Origin: Eudorina sp. 2006-703-Eu-15
Lineage: Eukaryota; Chlorophyta; Chlorophyceae; Chlamydomonadales; Volvocaceae
Direction of reading: 5' to 3'
DNA: 64,000 nucleotides
Assembly (NCBI GenBank): GCA_003117195.1
Contig: BDSI01000009.1
Coordinates: 682,001 to 746,000, forward strand
Positions 49,723 to 61,800 of the stretch are shown here, piece after piece. The translations under genes and the position numbers were made by a program. The notes beneath the pieces were generated by a model. The model worked only from the letters and a program-made list of their open reading frames with translations. It did not search any database and was not told where the DNA came from. Position 1 is the first letter of the stretch; each line of letters begins with the position of its first letter.

Positions 49723-51395
49723 GGAGGTGCGGTTCGAGGACGGCGAGTTCGATGTGGGAGTAGTGGGGGTAGGAAATCCATCGGCCTCACGAGGGGATCA
49801 GGGGCCGGTGAGCCGGAGAGGACGTGGGGCTGGGCGGGGCTTGAGAGGCCAAGATGTGGGTCGGGGCTAGCAGTGGGCGCTGAGGGCTGCCAGCCAACCA
49901 GCGGGGCAAGCTAGGGAGAGGAGAGTAGTTGGCCACTGTCGGGGCCCCAGCGACCAGGCCGTGGCCATCTAGCTGACCCGCGAGGTGACACTGTCGTGAC
50001 TCTGACAACAGTTCGCGCCAACGGCCTGTCGCGTCTGTTGTTGCAGTTGCGATCGGGCGATGGTTCTGTGCACCAGGACACATCCAAAGGGCGCCGGCCC
50101 GAAGCTCGATTGTGTTTGCTGCTTGAGTGTACGGCATGCATCGTTTCCATCCAACCTGCCATTCCTTCTTCCTTACTGTGCAGTGTTCAAGAGGACGTGG
50201 CGGCGGGCAAGGACTCGGCCGAGGCTGCGGCTGGTGCGATCAATCTTAAGGCCGCTGCAGCGACGGACCGCACTTGCAAGTGTGGCCTAGCTTCCCGTGG
50301 GTTGGGTGGACCGGCCGCAGGGGGGACCGCCTGACCGTGCTGCCTGGGGTAACAGGGCGCGTGGACATCAGGGCGTGTAGTATCATCGTTGCCTCTAGAC
50401 TTTCAAAACGGACGAGATGGGGCGGCTCTCAATAAATGAGAAACCTGTGAGTGGGATACTGTGTGTACGTAGAGAGGGATGCGTGGATGGCCGGCGCGGC
50501 TCCTGCGAGGGCTGGCGCCTGTTGGATGGCGAGCAGTTCCAATGTGGCGAGCGAAGGGCCGGGACCGGGCTGCTGCGACACTGCGGGGGAGTTTCGGGGT
50601 GCTGTGTACGGGGGTGTGGTGGTGGAGGCTGTCAGGCCACTGGGGCCTGACAGTTACACCGCGGGTCACGAATCTCGGGAGGTCGCACGCCACAGTGTGC
50701 CTGAATCGGACCAGGGGACATCACTTTCTGCGCGCATCGCAGTACAGCGTGTTTCGATTGCGACGTTCGGCTCATAGGTTCGAAATCTCCGCAAGGGATC
50801 TGAGTGGTGTGGGAAGGCATCGCGGCGCGTCCTGTGCCCATCCGACACGACTGATGTGGCCAAATCCAACAGTGCATCAGCTTCGGGACCGACGTGCATG
50901 AAAGATTACTGGTGGGACCCTTCTGGGCTGCTACGGCTATTCCCTTTCGATGACCCGAGGGCAGCGGCGTGCTCCCCTGATGCGGCCAGGCGACTTATGG
51001 TCAGTCGACGGCTCGTCACGGCCAGTTACATCATCGATGATAGAAACTGCAGTACTGGTGGGTAGCGCGGTCTTGGGAGCACCGTTTCGCTGAAATCTTT
51101 GGGCGAGAAGGGGCGGGCAGGCAGGCCCTGATGGCAGCTGGCAGGCTGGCCATAGACACACACACACACACACTTTATAAAAGCAGGCTGGCTTGGTGCC
51201 TGACCTCGTGGCGCGTTTTAGATGGGGCTAGAGGCCCCGGGTGCACGGCACCCTTGTGGTCCCGTGCTGTGTCTCCTCGCCCCTCTCCCAGTTCTCTGGG
51301 AGAGTGCTTTGGCGGTCTCCCGTATGGGGCGGGTTAGCGCCCCCGGCCAGCGTCGGCCCGGCAGATATATAACGATTCACACGCACAAACACACA

Positions 51396-51397
<2 letters not shown>

Positions 51398-51438
<41 letters not shown>
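51398..51438. repeat. (AC)n microsatellite
   Basis: About twenty uninterrupted AC dinucleotides. Confidence 0.95.
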
Positions 51439-51441
<3 letters not shown>

Positions 51442-52106
51442 GCCATCACTTTTATGACCGGCCCACAGTGGCCTGGCTGCTCAGCCTGTAGGAAGTAAGG
51501 GCGGGCCCCGGAACCCCGGTCCATGGGCTGGGAGTCGCCTGGGGAAGACCCGACACGTGATGACCACTCTGGCGTGAACCATCCTTGGAAGGCGACCGCA
51601 CATTCATCATGTTATACATGTATGGCTGCATTGCAAGTGGCGGGGCCCCCGGCCCCCATCCAGGCGGTGTAGCTCCGTGGAAGCCTCGACCGCGGAGCTC
51701 TTTCCCAGGGAACGACCCCTCGCGGACATACCGTACGACCCCACAGTCATCGATCCTACACACTCTCTTGGGGTTCCGGGAGTAAGTGCAGAACCCGTAG
51801 GCCGCAGGCTGCAGACCTGCAGTCGGAAAGTGTAGCAAATGGCCGTTGCGCACCTACCGGTACTCGTCGTGTGTGTGTACCATACTGAACGACAGCACGT
51901 CACCGGCATTTGCAGTACCGGTGCGCATTGGCATCTTGGGGTCCTGGCATATCTATGGGCGCCTGCAATGGATCCACAGCTGGGGCTGTCTGACAGGAAA
52001 GTCTGCGTGGGGTCTTGCTGTCGGCAGGGCCCCTCATGGCCTGCAATGGAGATTGCGAGCCCAGCAGAGCAAAGATGTAATCCCAGAGTATGGGGATAAG
52101 AAGAAC

Positions 52107-52135
52107 CACCGATGACCCGCGGGGTCCGCTGTAAC
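52107..52135 (-). repeat. Dispersed 29-bp motif, minus-strand copy
   Basis: Exact reverse complement of 55811-55839 over 29 bp (begins GTTACAGCGGACCCCGCGGG on its own plus strand). Diverged copies lie at 19299-19329 and 20099-20131. Confidence 0.8.
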
Positions 52136-52878
52136 ATCCTTAGTAATAATGTAAAAATCCTATACCATCATGTAAGTAACGTTATAGGGTGCTGCAGGTG
52201 CTGTAAATGGAGTTGTTGGTGCTTGCGTTAGTGCTTGCGTTAGGCATTGCGACGACCAGTCCCCACCTGTCCCCGCACTTACACACCACATAGATTGACG
52301 GGATTTCAATACGAAGTAAGAACAAGCTAACAATTCAACCAGCAACGCATGGACCTTTGGAAATCAAAGCACGCGGCCGCTACGCGTAAAACGGTACGAT
52401 CAAGACTTCGGCCGCTGGCGCCAGGCTGGCGCAGGCAGAATACTTCCGAGTGTAATAATTCAGATACGTGCATCATACTTGCCTAAATCATAGCGCCTTT
52501 TTATCAATATCTGTCCGAGCTGATACTGTCAGGCCCATAGCCCGAGCCCCGAGGCCAAGTAGTACAGAGTACCCCATGACGAAGTTGCTCTGACCATAAT
52601 GTTCATGCACCTGATTTTCTTGTGAGCGTCGTGTGGTCAAGTAGGTAGGACCTCGTACAAAACGATCAGCAGCTAGTATCGTTTTTTTCGATTAAGAATT
52701 GGTTTCGATAGCAGTTACATTTTACATGTCCGGATCTGGTGTATTTTGGAGACATTACGACGCTCAGACGCTGTGAATTTGTCGAGGCGAACAGCTCATT
52801 TGCATTATGGAAAGCCGATCAGTGACATGAGCAAGCAATATTCATGACAATGAAGATAATTTAAAATGCCTTGCATCA

Positions 52879-55800
52879 ATGGCGCGCTTAACCGTTCGTC
52901 GAACTATAGTGGCTACACTGGTTGTCGCCTGCGTTGCTTTGACGGCGGTTCTTGTTGCAAGCGATGGTGTCATCATCAGCCAAGATCAATTGAACGCCTG
53001 CGTGGCAAGCCTTACGCGAGATATGCAATCGTAAGTATTCGGTGCGCGAAAGCTGTGCCGGGCTGTCATTACATCGGAGGCATAAATTCAACATGCGACA
53101 CCTTCAGCAGTACACCAAAGGACATGCGCCGCCAACAAATTCTTTCAGGAGGTCTTGCAGGCCGGAAGGCCGGCCTTGTCTCTTGGCAGCACGCCCGCGC
53201 TGCCCGTCGATGTGTTGCAGGTGGTTGGCGCTTCTGCAATTTGTGTCTTATATATTTCTCAGATGAAAGAAGCTCGCCCAGATCGTCAGGCCTGTATAAT
53301 CGATAGAGTGTGCGATGCATTAGTAATCCACCTCGTTTCCAGGACTCATTCACATTCACGCCCACTTCAAACCGCGCGTTTTCCTGTAGCACGTGTGGGC
53401 TGACTCCCGACGATGCGACGTCGCGGAATGAGGCTGTCGCCGGCGCCGTCAAGGAATTTGTGACAGCCTGCCTGCGTCTTCAAGCGCAGTCCGCACGGGT
53501 GGGTCAGAGCGCCGGGGCTGCATCGCAATGGTTGGACTTTTGCACGGCGAGGGCCGGGCTTTCAGAAGCGAACCGCTTTGCCGGCTGTGTTGAAGCGCCG
53601 TGTATGGGAAACATCCACCATCGATCAAAGCGACCCGGACTCCGCGCAGACAACCTGTCACGTGTCTGAACGGCAATTGAATTTTTAAATCAGGGTTTAA
53701 TACAAAAACCCTAGGTGAGCTGGAGCAGCAAGACCGCAGGGAACAACCGCCCAGCCAACTGTGGCCCCCTTCCAGCCCAGCGAGTGGAGCCAACAGAGAC
53801 GGGCGAGGTGCCACGACACCTCGCGGCCGCATGTGCGCGGATCTCGGGGGCGCCAGCCCGTCCGTCGGACTGTCCTTCACGCGCCGCCGTACTTTGTGCT
53901 GCTGCTGCCGCCGCCGCCGCTGTCACCTCTTCTTCTTCTTCTGGCGCAGGCCCTCCGTATCCTGGTTCCGAAGATTCCTTCACTGGTGGCGGTGTTGCAG
54001 CGCCACGCGGCCGAGTACGAGGCGGCCACGGGCTTGAGGGTGAGGAGGAGGAGGAGGGGGAGGAGGGCGTCCCTCCCTAGAGGGCAGAGGCCCCGTAAGA
54101 TGCGCAAATCGAAAAAGGTGGCGTAAACAAGCTGTACAGCACCGCTGGGTGCGTAGTGGCTGCAGCAACATTCAGACCCGTGTGTTTCAGCAGAAGGCCG
54201 CCCAGCCTGCCCCGACCCAGCCTGCCCCGACCCAGCCTGCCCCGACCCAGCCTGCCCCGACCCAGCCTGCCCCGACCCAGCCTGCCCCGACCCAGCCTGC
54301 CCCGACCCAGCCTGCCCCGACCCAGCCTGCCCCGACCCAGCCTGCCCCGACCCAGCCTGCCCCGACCCAGCCTGCCCCGACCCAGCCTGTGCGACGGCAG
54401 TTCTGGGGGTAATGACACTGGCGCCCCCGCCCGGGGCCAGGTCCCACGTTTGGGGCCAACAGCGCTCATGTCCTCCAGCCAGCTCCTGACGACAGCGCGA
54501 ATTCGTGCCCGGTCGCACTGCGCCAGTGGTCGGGGCGCCCGGTGCCAGCAGAGTAAACCGTGCGTGCTGCCAACGCCGCTTGCCGCGGCACCCCGCCCTC
54601 TGCACACCAAACCCCCATCCCTCAAATCCTCAACCTCCAAAACCCCAAACCCCCCGGCCCCCCGGCCCCCGACCCCAGGTGGCGCTCAACCCGGTCAGTG
54701 TGACACAGGTAAGCCTCCGTCCCATCTCCACGAAACCCCCGGGGCTCATCCGTCCCATCACCGGGGCTCATGATCTCATGCCGCCTCGTGTGGTCTCTGG
54801 CCTGACATCATCAGCCATGCTCCGGCCGCGTGAGGTTCGGTCGTGGGCTTCGGGTGCGGCAGATGGGTGGGGAAAGGTAGGGGAGCGGATTTTCACGGCA
54901 CTGCAAGGCGAGGTGGCTGGTGCGGCGGCCCGCCGGGCAGTGGGCGTCTCCCACCGGTTTACGGTCTTCCCTCGATCCCGTCTGCGGGGCGGGGGTTGGG
55001 GCAAGGTGGCGGGGAGGCTCCCACCACCGCAGACGCGGTTGGGTCCCCGGCGGGGGGACCTGATGGCGGTCAGCTGGCGAGGTGGATGTGTGAGGGCACC
55101 CCCGTCCCAGGGGGAGCGGATGCTAAGGGGGGGGCCCTAGCGTCCCGTCCCCAGACTGGGGCCCCGGTGCCGCAGTATCAGATGCGGCGCTGCCGGGTGG
55201 AGGTCCCAGGAAGGCCCCAGGGCCCCTCACCGCGTAGCGTGCGGTCTGGTGGTGTTGCCATCCTCAGGTCGGAGAGGAGGCGAGGCGGGAGCTAGCCGAC
55301 AACCTGACGGATTTCTCGGACGGCTGGATCCTGGATCCCAGTGCCACAGGTACGTACGGACGGTTCGTACACACGGGGATGTGGATGGGTTAGGTGCTTT
55401 GGGGGGAAACAGCGGGTGGGAATTGCCAACGAAGCGGTGGGGATGCGGCGGGGGCTGCCCGGGGCAACAGGCAGGGGCGCGAGGCAGGCAGAGGGGAACG
55501 GAGAACGCCTCCGCGCTGCGTTGGAACCTTGGCCCCCTTGCCACACACGATCTATCATGAGTGAAGTTCTGCACCCGAATGCCGGGCTGCGGGGCTGCGG
55601 GGCTGCGGGGCTGCGGGGCTGCGGGGCTGCGGGGCTGCGGGGCTGGGTCGGGGAGCCGTTGGGCGGTGGTACTTTCAATCGGTTGGGTGTGGGGAGTGTG
55701 AGGCTGCACAGTCGTGGAATCACGATTGGTTCCCACCCAGGATAGCGACCAGAGAAGTCGCGAGAAGCGTTCCCTGCACATGGGGCAATGACCTGTTTTT

Positions 55801-58800
55801 TATTCAAGGTGTTACAGCGGACCCCGCGGGTCATCGGTGACAGCCAACGGCGACAGCCGAGGCTTCCTCACCATACACTGCCTAAACGAACTGGCGCCAC
55901 CATGGCGCTCCGGACAGGCTCCACAAGTGCACCGAAACACTCCCCGCGTCCACACTACCGTACCAGGGAACCACCCCGTTCCTGAGAACCAACCATGGCA
56001 AGGGATAAAGCCCGCTCAGGGGGAGTTAGCCACCAGGGCGCCCCTATTAGCGAACCACCACCCCCACCAAGGCGGGGTCACTTCTCCAGCGGTGGCCCGT
56101 AGTCTTGGAGGGCCACGGGGGCTCGCGAGTCACCATCAGGGGCCTGCCCGTACGGTCCCACCGGGCCGAAAAACCCGCCCACACCTAGCGATAGCTCCAC
56201 TGGGCGTCAGTGCCCTGTCCACCCGCGGCCCACTACTACTGAATGCCCTGAACGGACCTGTTGTTGCTGCTTTGCCGGCAGACGCATCTGACACGTCCCC
56301 GCCTGCTGATCTGTTCGGGTGCAAAGCCGCCCCATATCCCGTGTGCTTCCCGCCCCATCCGACTTTCCCCCGGGGGGGCCGTTCGCGTGGGTGCCACGCA
56401 TTCGCCCCCACGTCGTGTGTTTCGCGAGAAACCCGCCCGACGCCGACCAGTGACCAATATACCACGTGCTGTGTGTGCAATGCGCAGGGGTCATTGCCGC
56501 GCTTCAGGGCTTCCGCAGCCTGGATGACTTCGTACCCGAGGTCGGCCCGGGGGGCGTCGGGGGGCAAGGACGTGAGGCGGGGGAGGTCATGGGATGGGCT
56601 TCGGAGCCCCGGACGGGGACTCGGCGGGGAACCCCGGGGTCTGCGATCCGGAGTCTGTGAGGGAAGGGAGTGTCGCCTCGAAACCGTGTCAGGGCCGGCC
56701 GGACCCTCTCCAAACCCAAACCCGCAAGCGTGTGGCCACCGGGGGTTCCACACACCACACGGAGGACGCCACTGCCGTGAGCTCACCCACCATGGCACTA
56801 TGTACTGAGGGTGGCTGCTGCCGCCGCGGGGCCCCCCCATCCAAAACACGCTCCAGGACCCCTCCCTGGCGTGGAGTGACATCAGCCGCTTCTTCCGGAT
56901 GGCCCCCGCGGTGTACGACGGAAAGGTAATGGATGCCGGCGACCATCTGGCTTTCTCTGCCAAATCGGGAGAGGGGACCGTACGGGCATATCCGCGGCCT
57001 AAGCTGCTCTCGGTGTTGCATGCGGGAGCCGTCATCTGCCCAGCCCTCCCTCCCCGCTCTCCCCTCACCCGCTAGGTCATGGGCATTCCACTGGACGGCG
57101 ATCTCTTCCTGCTCTACTACAGGCAAGCAAGCTGCAAGAGGGGGGGATGGGCAAGCTGACCGGAGGACGAGCGGGACCGGGCTGCGTCGCGGCGCCATCC
57201 TGCTGACTGGAGTGACCCGCGCGCCCCCCTCACAACACACTCGTCACTACCCAAGTACCGACAATTGGACACCGCCGCTGGCCGGGGTTGCTACTTGCGA
57301 GTGCAACACACCGGGGCCAGGGACCACTATGTTTCTCTAGCAACCCTACGGCCTGTCAAATCCCAGTATTCCACGCAGCCGTGGTCACCGCCAAGGCGCC
57401 GCTGGGACCCGGTCGCGTCCTCTCGAGTCCCCACTCCCCAGGGGGCCAACACCTGCCCCCGGCCCCCACCGGGCTAAAGCATTGCCTTACATGACGACTG
57501 GACTGGACTTACAGCCCATTTGGAGGTAACAGTTCCGACCAGACCCTGTTGCCACACCACGATGGCCGAAGTCCTCCTCCTCCTCCCCGCTGCTCTGCGC
57601 CACGCCTCCCTGCGACCCACGGGTCCGCCTGACCCCCGCTCTTCCGCTGCCCGTCGCAATTAAGTGTACGCACATACCGTACACCTCACGGGGCCCACAA
57701 CACAGACCGGTCTTTCTCTCTCATGTTCGCACCCTCCAAGGCCGAGCCGGGACGGACATGCCGTACTGTGCGGCCGCACGGGAGCCCGTGGCACGGAACG
57801 GCGTGCGAAAGTGGGAGTCTTACACACCGCGAGCCTTACACACGTGCCTCCACGCCTCATTAGAAGGAGGTCACAAGGAGGTCACAAGGAGGTCACAAGG
57901 AGGTCACAAGGAGGTCACAAGGAGGTCACAAGGAGGTCACACGTGCGGCGCTCTCCCGCCCATTCCTGCCTTCCCAAACCCACGAGGTTTGCACTGTTTG
58001 CATGGCTGATTCGCTCCCCGAATAGGCGCGACCTGTTCCAGCGCTACCGCCTGCCCGTCCCCGCCACCTGGGACGACCTGGTGACTGTCGCTCGGTCCAT
58101 GAACGGAACCGACACCGACGGCGACGGCGTAGGCGATCTGTACGGCATCTGCCTCGACGCCAGCGGCACGGGCGGCGCCGGCATCGTCAGCGGCGCCTGC
58201 AAGTCCAGCTTCCTCCTCTTCGCCATGGCGGCGCCGTATTTGCAGTACAAGGGTACGGCGCAGGGTGCATTCTTTGACCCGGCCAGCATGGCGCCTCTGG
58301 CGGACAGTGCGGCCATGGCGCAGGCTGTACGGCACTACATGGATCTGTGGGCCCTACAGCCCCGGGGCAACCAGACGTGCGGCGGAAGCAGCCAGTTATT
58401 CCGGCAGGGAAAGTGCTTGATGACCATCAACTGGGGTGAGATCTGGGCTTCGAGCTCTGGGCTTCGAGCTTTGGGCTGTGGGCTTTGGACTTTGGGGGTT
58501 GGAGCTTGGGGCTTCGAGCTTGGGGCATGCGCTTGGAGCTTGGGGTTTGAGGGGTTCGCGGGCCAGACATTGGGAGTCCCCTCGGTGTCGTAAGTGCTGG
58601 TACCCGGGGGCCGACGGAGAGGGTAGCTTCTACTGCTGTGTGTTGCAGCAGCATACCCCGCAGCTACTGGGAGTGCGGCCCCGGGGGCTTAAGGAGGTGC
58701 GGCCGTGGTTGCCCAGCCGAACCGCCCACCCCTTCAGACATCTCACGTGTCCGACCCGCCCGCACCGGCACCTGCGCCCGCACCCGCATGGACCCCAATC

Positions 58801-61800
58801 AAGCCGACCTACCCCGCCCTGCCCGGCCTTGCCCCGGATTCCTCAATCCTCGATCCCCCCTCCTTCCGGTGTCATGCCCGGGCCCCACCGGCTAGGGGAT
58901 GAGTTCAAGGCCAATGCGCAGCTCACCGCCACCGACGGCTCCTCATTGACGAATGCGACCCACGGAACGGGCATCGGTAATGTAAGCACGGGGACCACCA
59001 CCACAAGCCCCACCACCACCACAAGCACCACCAACGGCATCAGCAACAGCAGCAGCGGCAGCAGCAGCGGCAGCAGGAGCAGCAGCAACTGGGCGGCGCG
59101 CGGTATGCGGCTGGGCGTCGCCCGCCTACCGGGTACGACACGCGTGCTCGACCGACCCACGGGTCGGCTGGTGACCTGCGGCTCCCAGCCCGACCTGTGC
59201 CCTTTCGCCCGCAGCGTAGCCCTCGCCAACGGCACCGCGGCGCTCGTCAACTTCGCGCCGTACAGCGCCTTCGGCGGATGGTCCGGCGCCGTGTCGCGCC
59301 TGGCGCCGGCGCAGTACCAGCGCCGCGCGTACGACTTCTTTGCCTACGTGGCGGCGCCCGCCAACAGCTGGCGCGACGTACTGGATCCAAGTACGAGCAT
59401 CGATCCGTACCGCAGCAGTCATATGAACGACGATGGTGACGAAGGGAAGGACTTTGGTCGATGGCTGGCTGCGGGCTATGAGGCGGAGGCCACCCGACAG
59501 TACCTGGCAGCGCTCCGGGAGGCGATGGACAATGAAAGCAACACAGTGCTGGATATACGATTGCAGTGAGTACGGCAGTATGGCGTTCAGGCGGGCGTCG
59601 CGTACGGTTTGAGGCTGGCGGGCGGCGGCAGCGCTGCGGTGCTTTGCGACGGCGAGGTGGATGATGCGGTGGACAGGCGAACGAGCACTTGAGATAACAC
59701 ACTAAGCACACATCACCCGAGAAAGTATGTACGGCATGTGCGTGTGTTCCTGCAGGTACATCAACGTGCCGTACCGACTGTACTACGAGAAGGGCCTCCA
59801 GAATCTCACCTGGGGAGCGGTCCCGGGCGCCAGCCCCGAGGGTGTGCTGCGCGCGATCCAGTCGCAGCTTTTGGCGGAGCTGCCGCGGGACGCCAACGGC
59901 AGTCTGAGGGAGCTGCGCCAACAGTACTGCCGCCTCATTGGTTGCCGCATCGGCCCGGACCAGGAGCAGGAGCAGGCGCAGGGGGACGGGGGGCCACTGA
60001 CCCCCGGAACAGCCGCAGGTGTGGTGGGTGCCGGAGCATCCAGCACGTGTCCCGGACGGAACCGGGGGAGGCCCGGGGGCTCGCAGCGCTTTCACATACC
60101 ATTGGAGCTTCGGGAGTGCCGCTTCTTCTTCTGCAGGGGCCATTCCTTGGCCTGCAGGCCGCAGAGTGGTGTCCCTGTCCGCGCCCTGACCCCGAGTGGG
60201 AGGGAGGGAGGGAAGACTGGGCCGGGGACAGGGCGAAGCAGTCGACCGGTATAGTATTGGGTAAACCGCGGCCCCCGCCCTCGGGCAGCACCGCACAAAG
60301 TCGGATGTCACCGCCAAGGGCACCGGCAGCTGCCTGTTCACGTCCTACGCCGTTGCCGCTTCCGGAGCTGCCCCGGGGCATCCCCTTATGTGAGCGTTTC
60401 CCTATGTGTGTGTAGATCGTTACATATCTGACCTGGCCCGACGTGCGTCCATGTGTGTATCTGAGGCAGCGCAGGCGGCGGGTCGGGGTCCAGCGGCGGT
60501 CCCCGGGGGATGAGCCGGGACGCCGTCGCGGTGGCGGTGGTGGTGCCGGTGGTGGCGGTGGGGCTGCTGCTGGTCGCGGTGCTCAGCGGGAGGTGCCGAC
60601 GGCGGCCGGCTGCGTACCGGGGAGGGCTGGTCAGCCACGCCAAGCCGCCCGGGGTGGGGCTGGCCACCTCGCTGCTCATCACCGGTGAGGGCGGAGGAGG
60701 GCGAGGGAGGGAGGGAGGGAGGGAGGGAGGGAGGGAGGGAGGGAGGAGGGAGGGAGGGAGGGAGGGAGGGAGGGAGGAGGGAGGGAGGGAGGGAGGAGGG
60801 AGGGAGGGAGGGAGGGAGGGAGGGAGGGAGGGAGGGAGGAGGGAGGGAGGGAGGAGGGAGGGAGGGAGGGAGGGAGGGAGGGAGGGAGGGAGGGAGGGAG
60901 GGAGGGAGGGAGGGAGGGAGGGAGGGAGGGAGGGAGGGAGGGAGGGAGGGAGGGAGGAGGGAGGGAGGGAGGGAGGGAGGGAGGGAATCACTGCAGCTGG
61001 GGCCCCTGAGCGCGTAGCAAGGCAGCAATGCCATGTTGCGGCCTAATCCGGCGCATGCGCCCTGGGCCGTGGAGTGTCCAGTCCCAGGAGAGGAGCGGCG
61101 GCCTGGGAGCGCGTTACAGATGGGAGCTCCGGAGCCCAGACCCCGGCCGTGGAGGTTCAATCCTTCCACCTATGCCGTAGCTCAATATTCATTCATGCGC
61201 TGCTCAGAGCCAACAGCACCCGCCCGCCCGCCCGCCCGCCCGCCCGCCCACCTGCCTGCTACTGGTTCCGAATGGTGCTGATGCTCGGCTGCTTTGCTTC
61301 GACCGGGTCGTGCTGCCGCGCAAACTGGCACGGGGCAGATATCGAGTCCAGGTGCGGTTGGGGTTGCGGGTGCGGGTGCGGGTGCGGGTGCGGGTGCGGG
61401 TGCGGGTGCGGGTGCGGGTGCGGGTGCGGGTGCGGGTGCGGGTGCGGGTGCGGGTGCGGGTGCGGGTGCGGGTGCGGGTGCGGGTGCGGGTGCGGGTGCG
61501 GGTGCGGGTGCGGGTGCGGGTGCGGGTGCGGGTGCGGGTGCGGGTGCGGGTGCGGGTGCGGTTGGGGTTGCGGGTGCGGGTGCGGGTGCGGGTGCGGGTG
61601 CGGGTGCGGGTGCGGGTGCGGGTGCGGGTGCGGGTGCGGGTGCGGGTGCGGGTGCGGGTGCGGTGCGGGTGCGGGTGCGGGTGCGGGTGCGGGTGCGGGT
61701 GCGGGTGCGGGTGCGGGTGCGGGTGCGGGTGCGGGTGCGGGTGCGGGTGCGGGTGCGGGTGCGGGTGCGGGTGCGGGTGCGGGTGCGGGTGTAGTCATCA

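Larger units (their letters stand above)
49723..52878. other. Gene-poor stretch before the cyclase gene
   Basis: No exon chain is convincing. A short open segment at about 50184-50330 follows a good acceptor (ACTGTGCAG) but has no domain. There is an (AC)n run at about 51398-51438. From about 52130 to 52870 the DNA becomes notably AT-rich for this genome and holds no gene. Confidence 0.4.

Noticed and set aside
60386..61169. Minus-strand Leu-Pro-Pro-Ser repeat proteins
   Set aside because: Shadow of the GGGA satellite in an intron.
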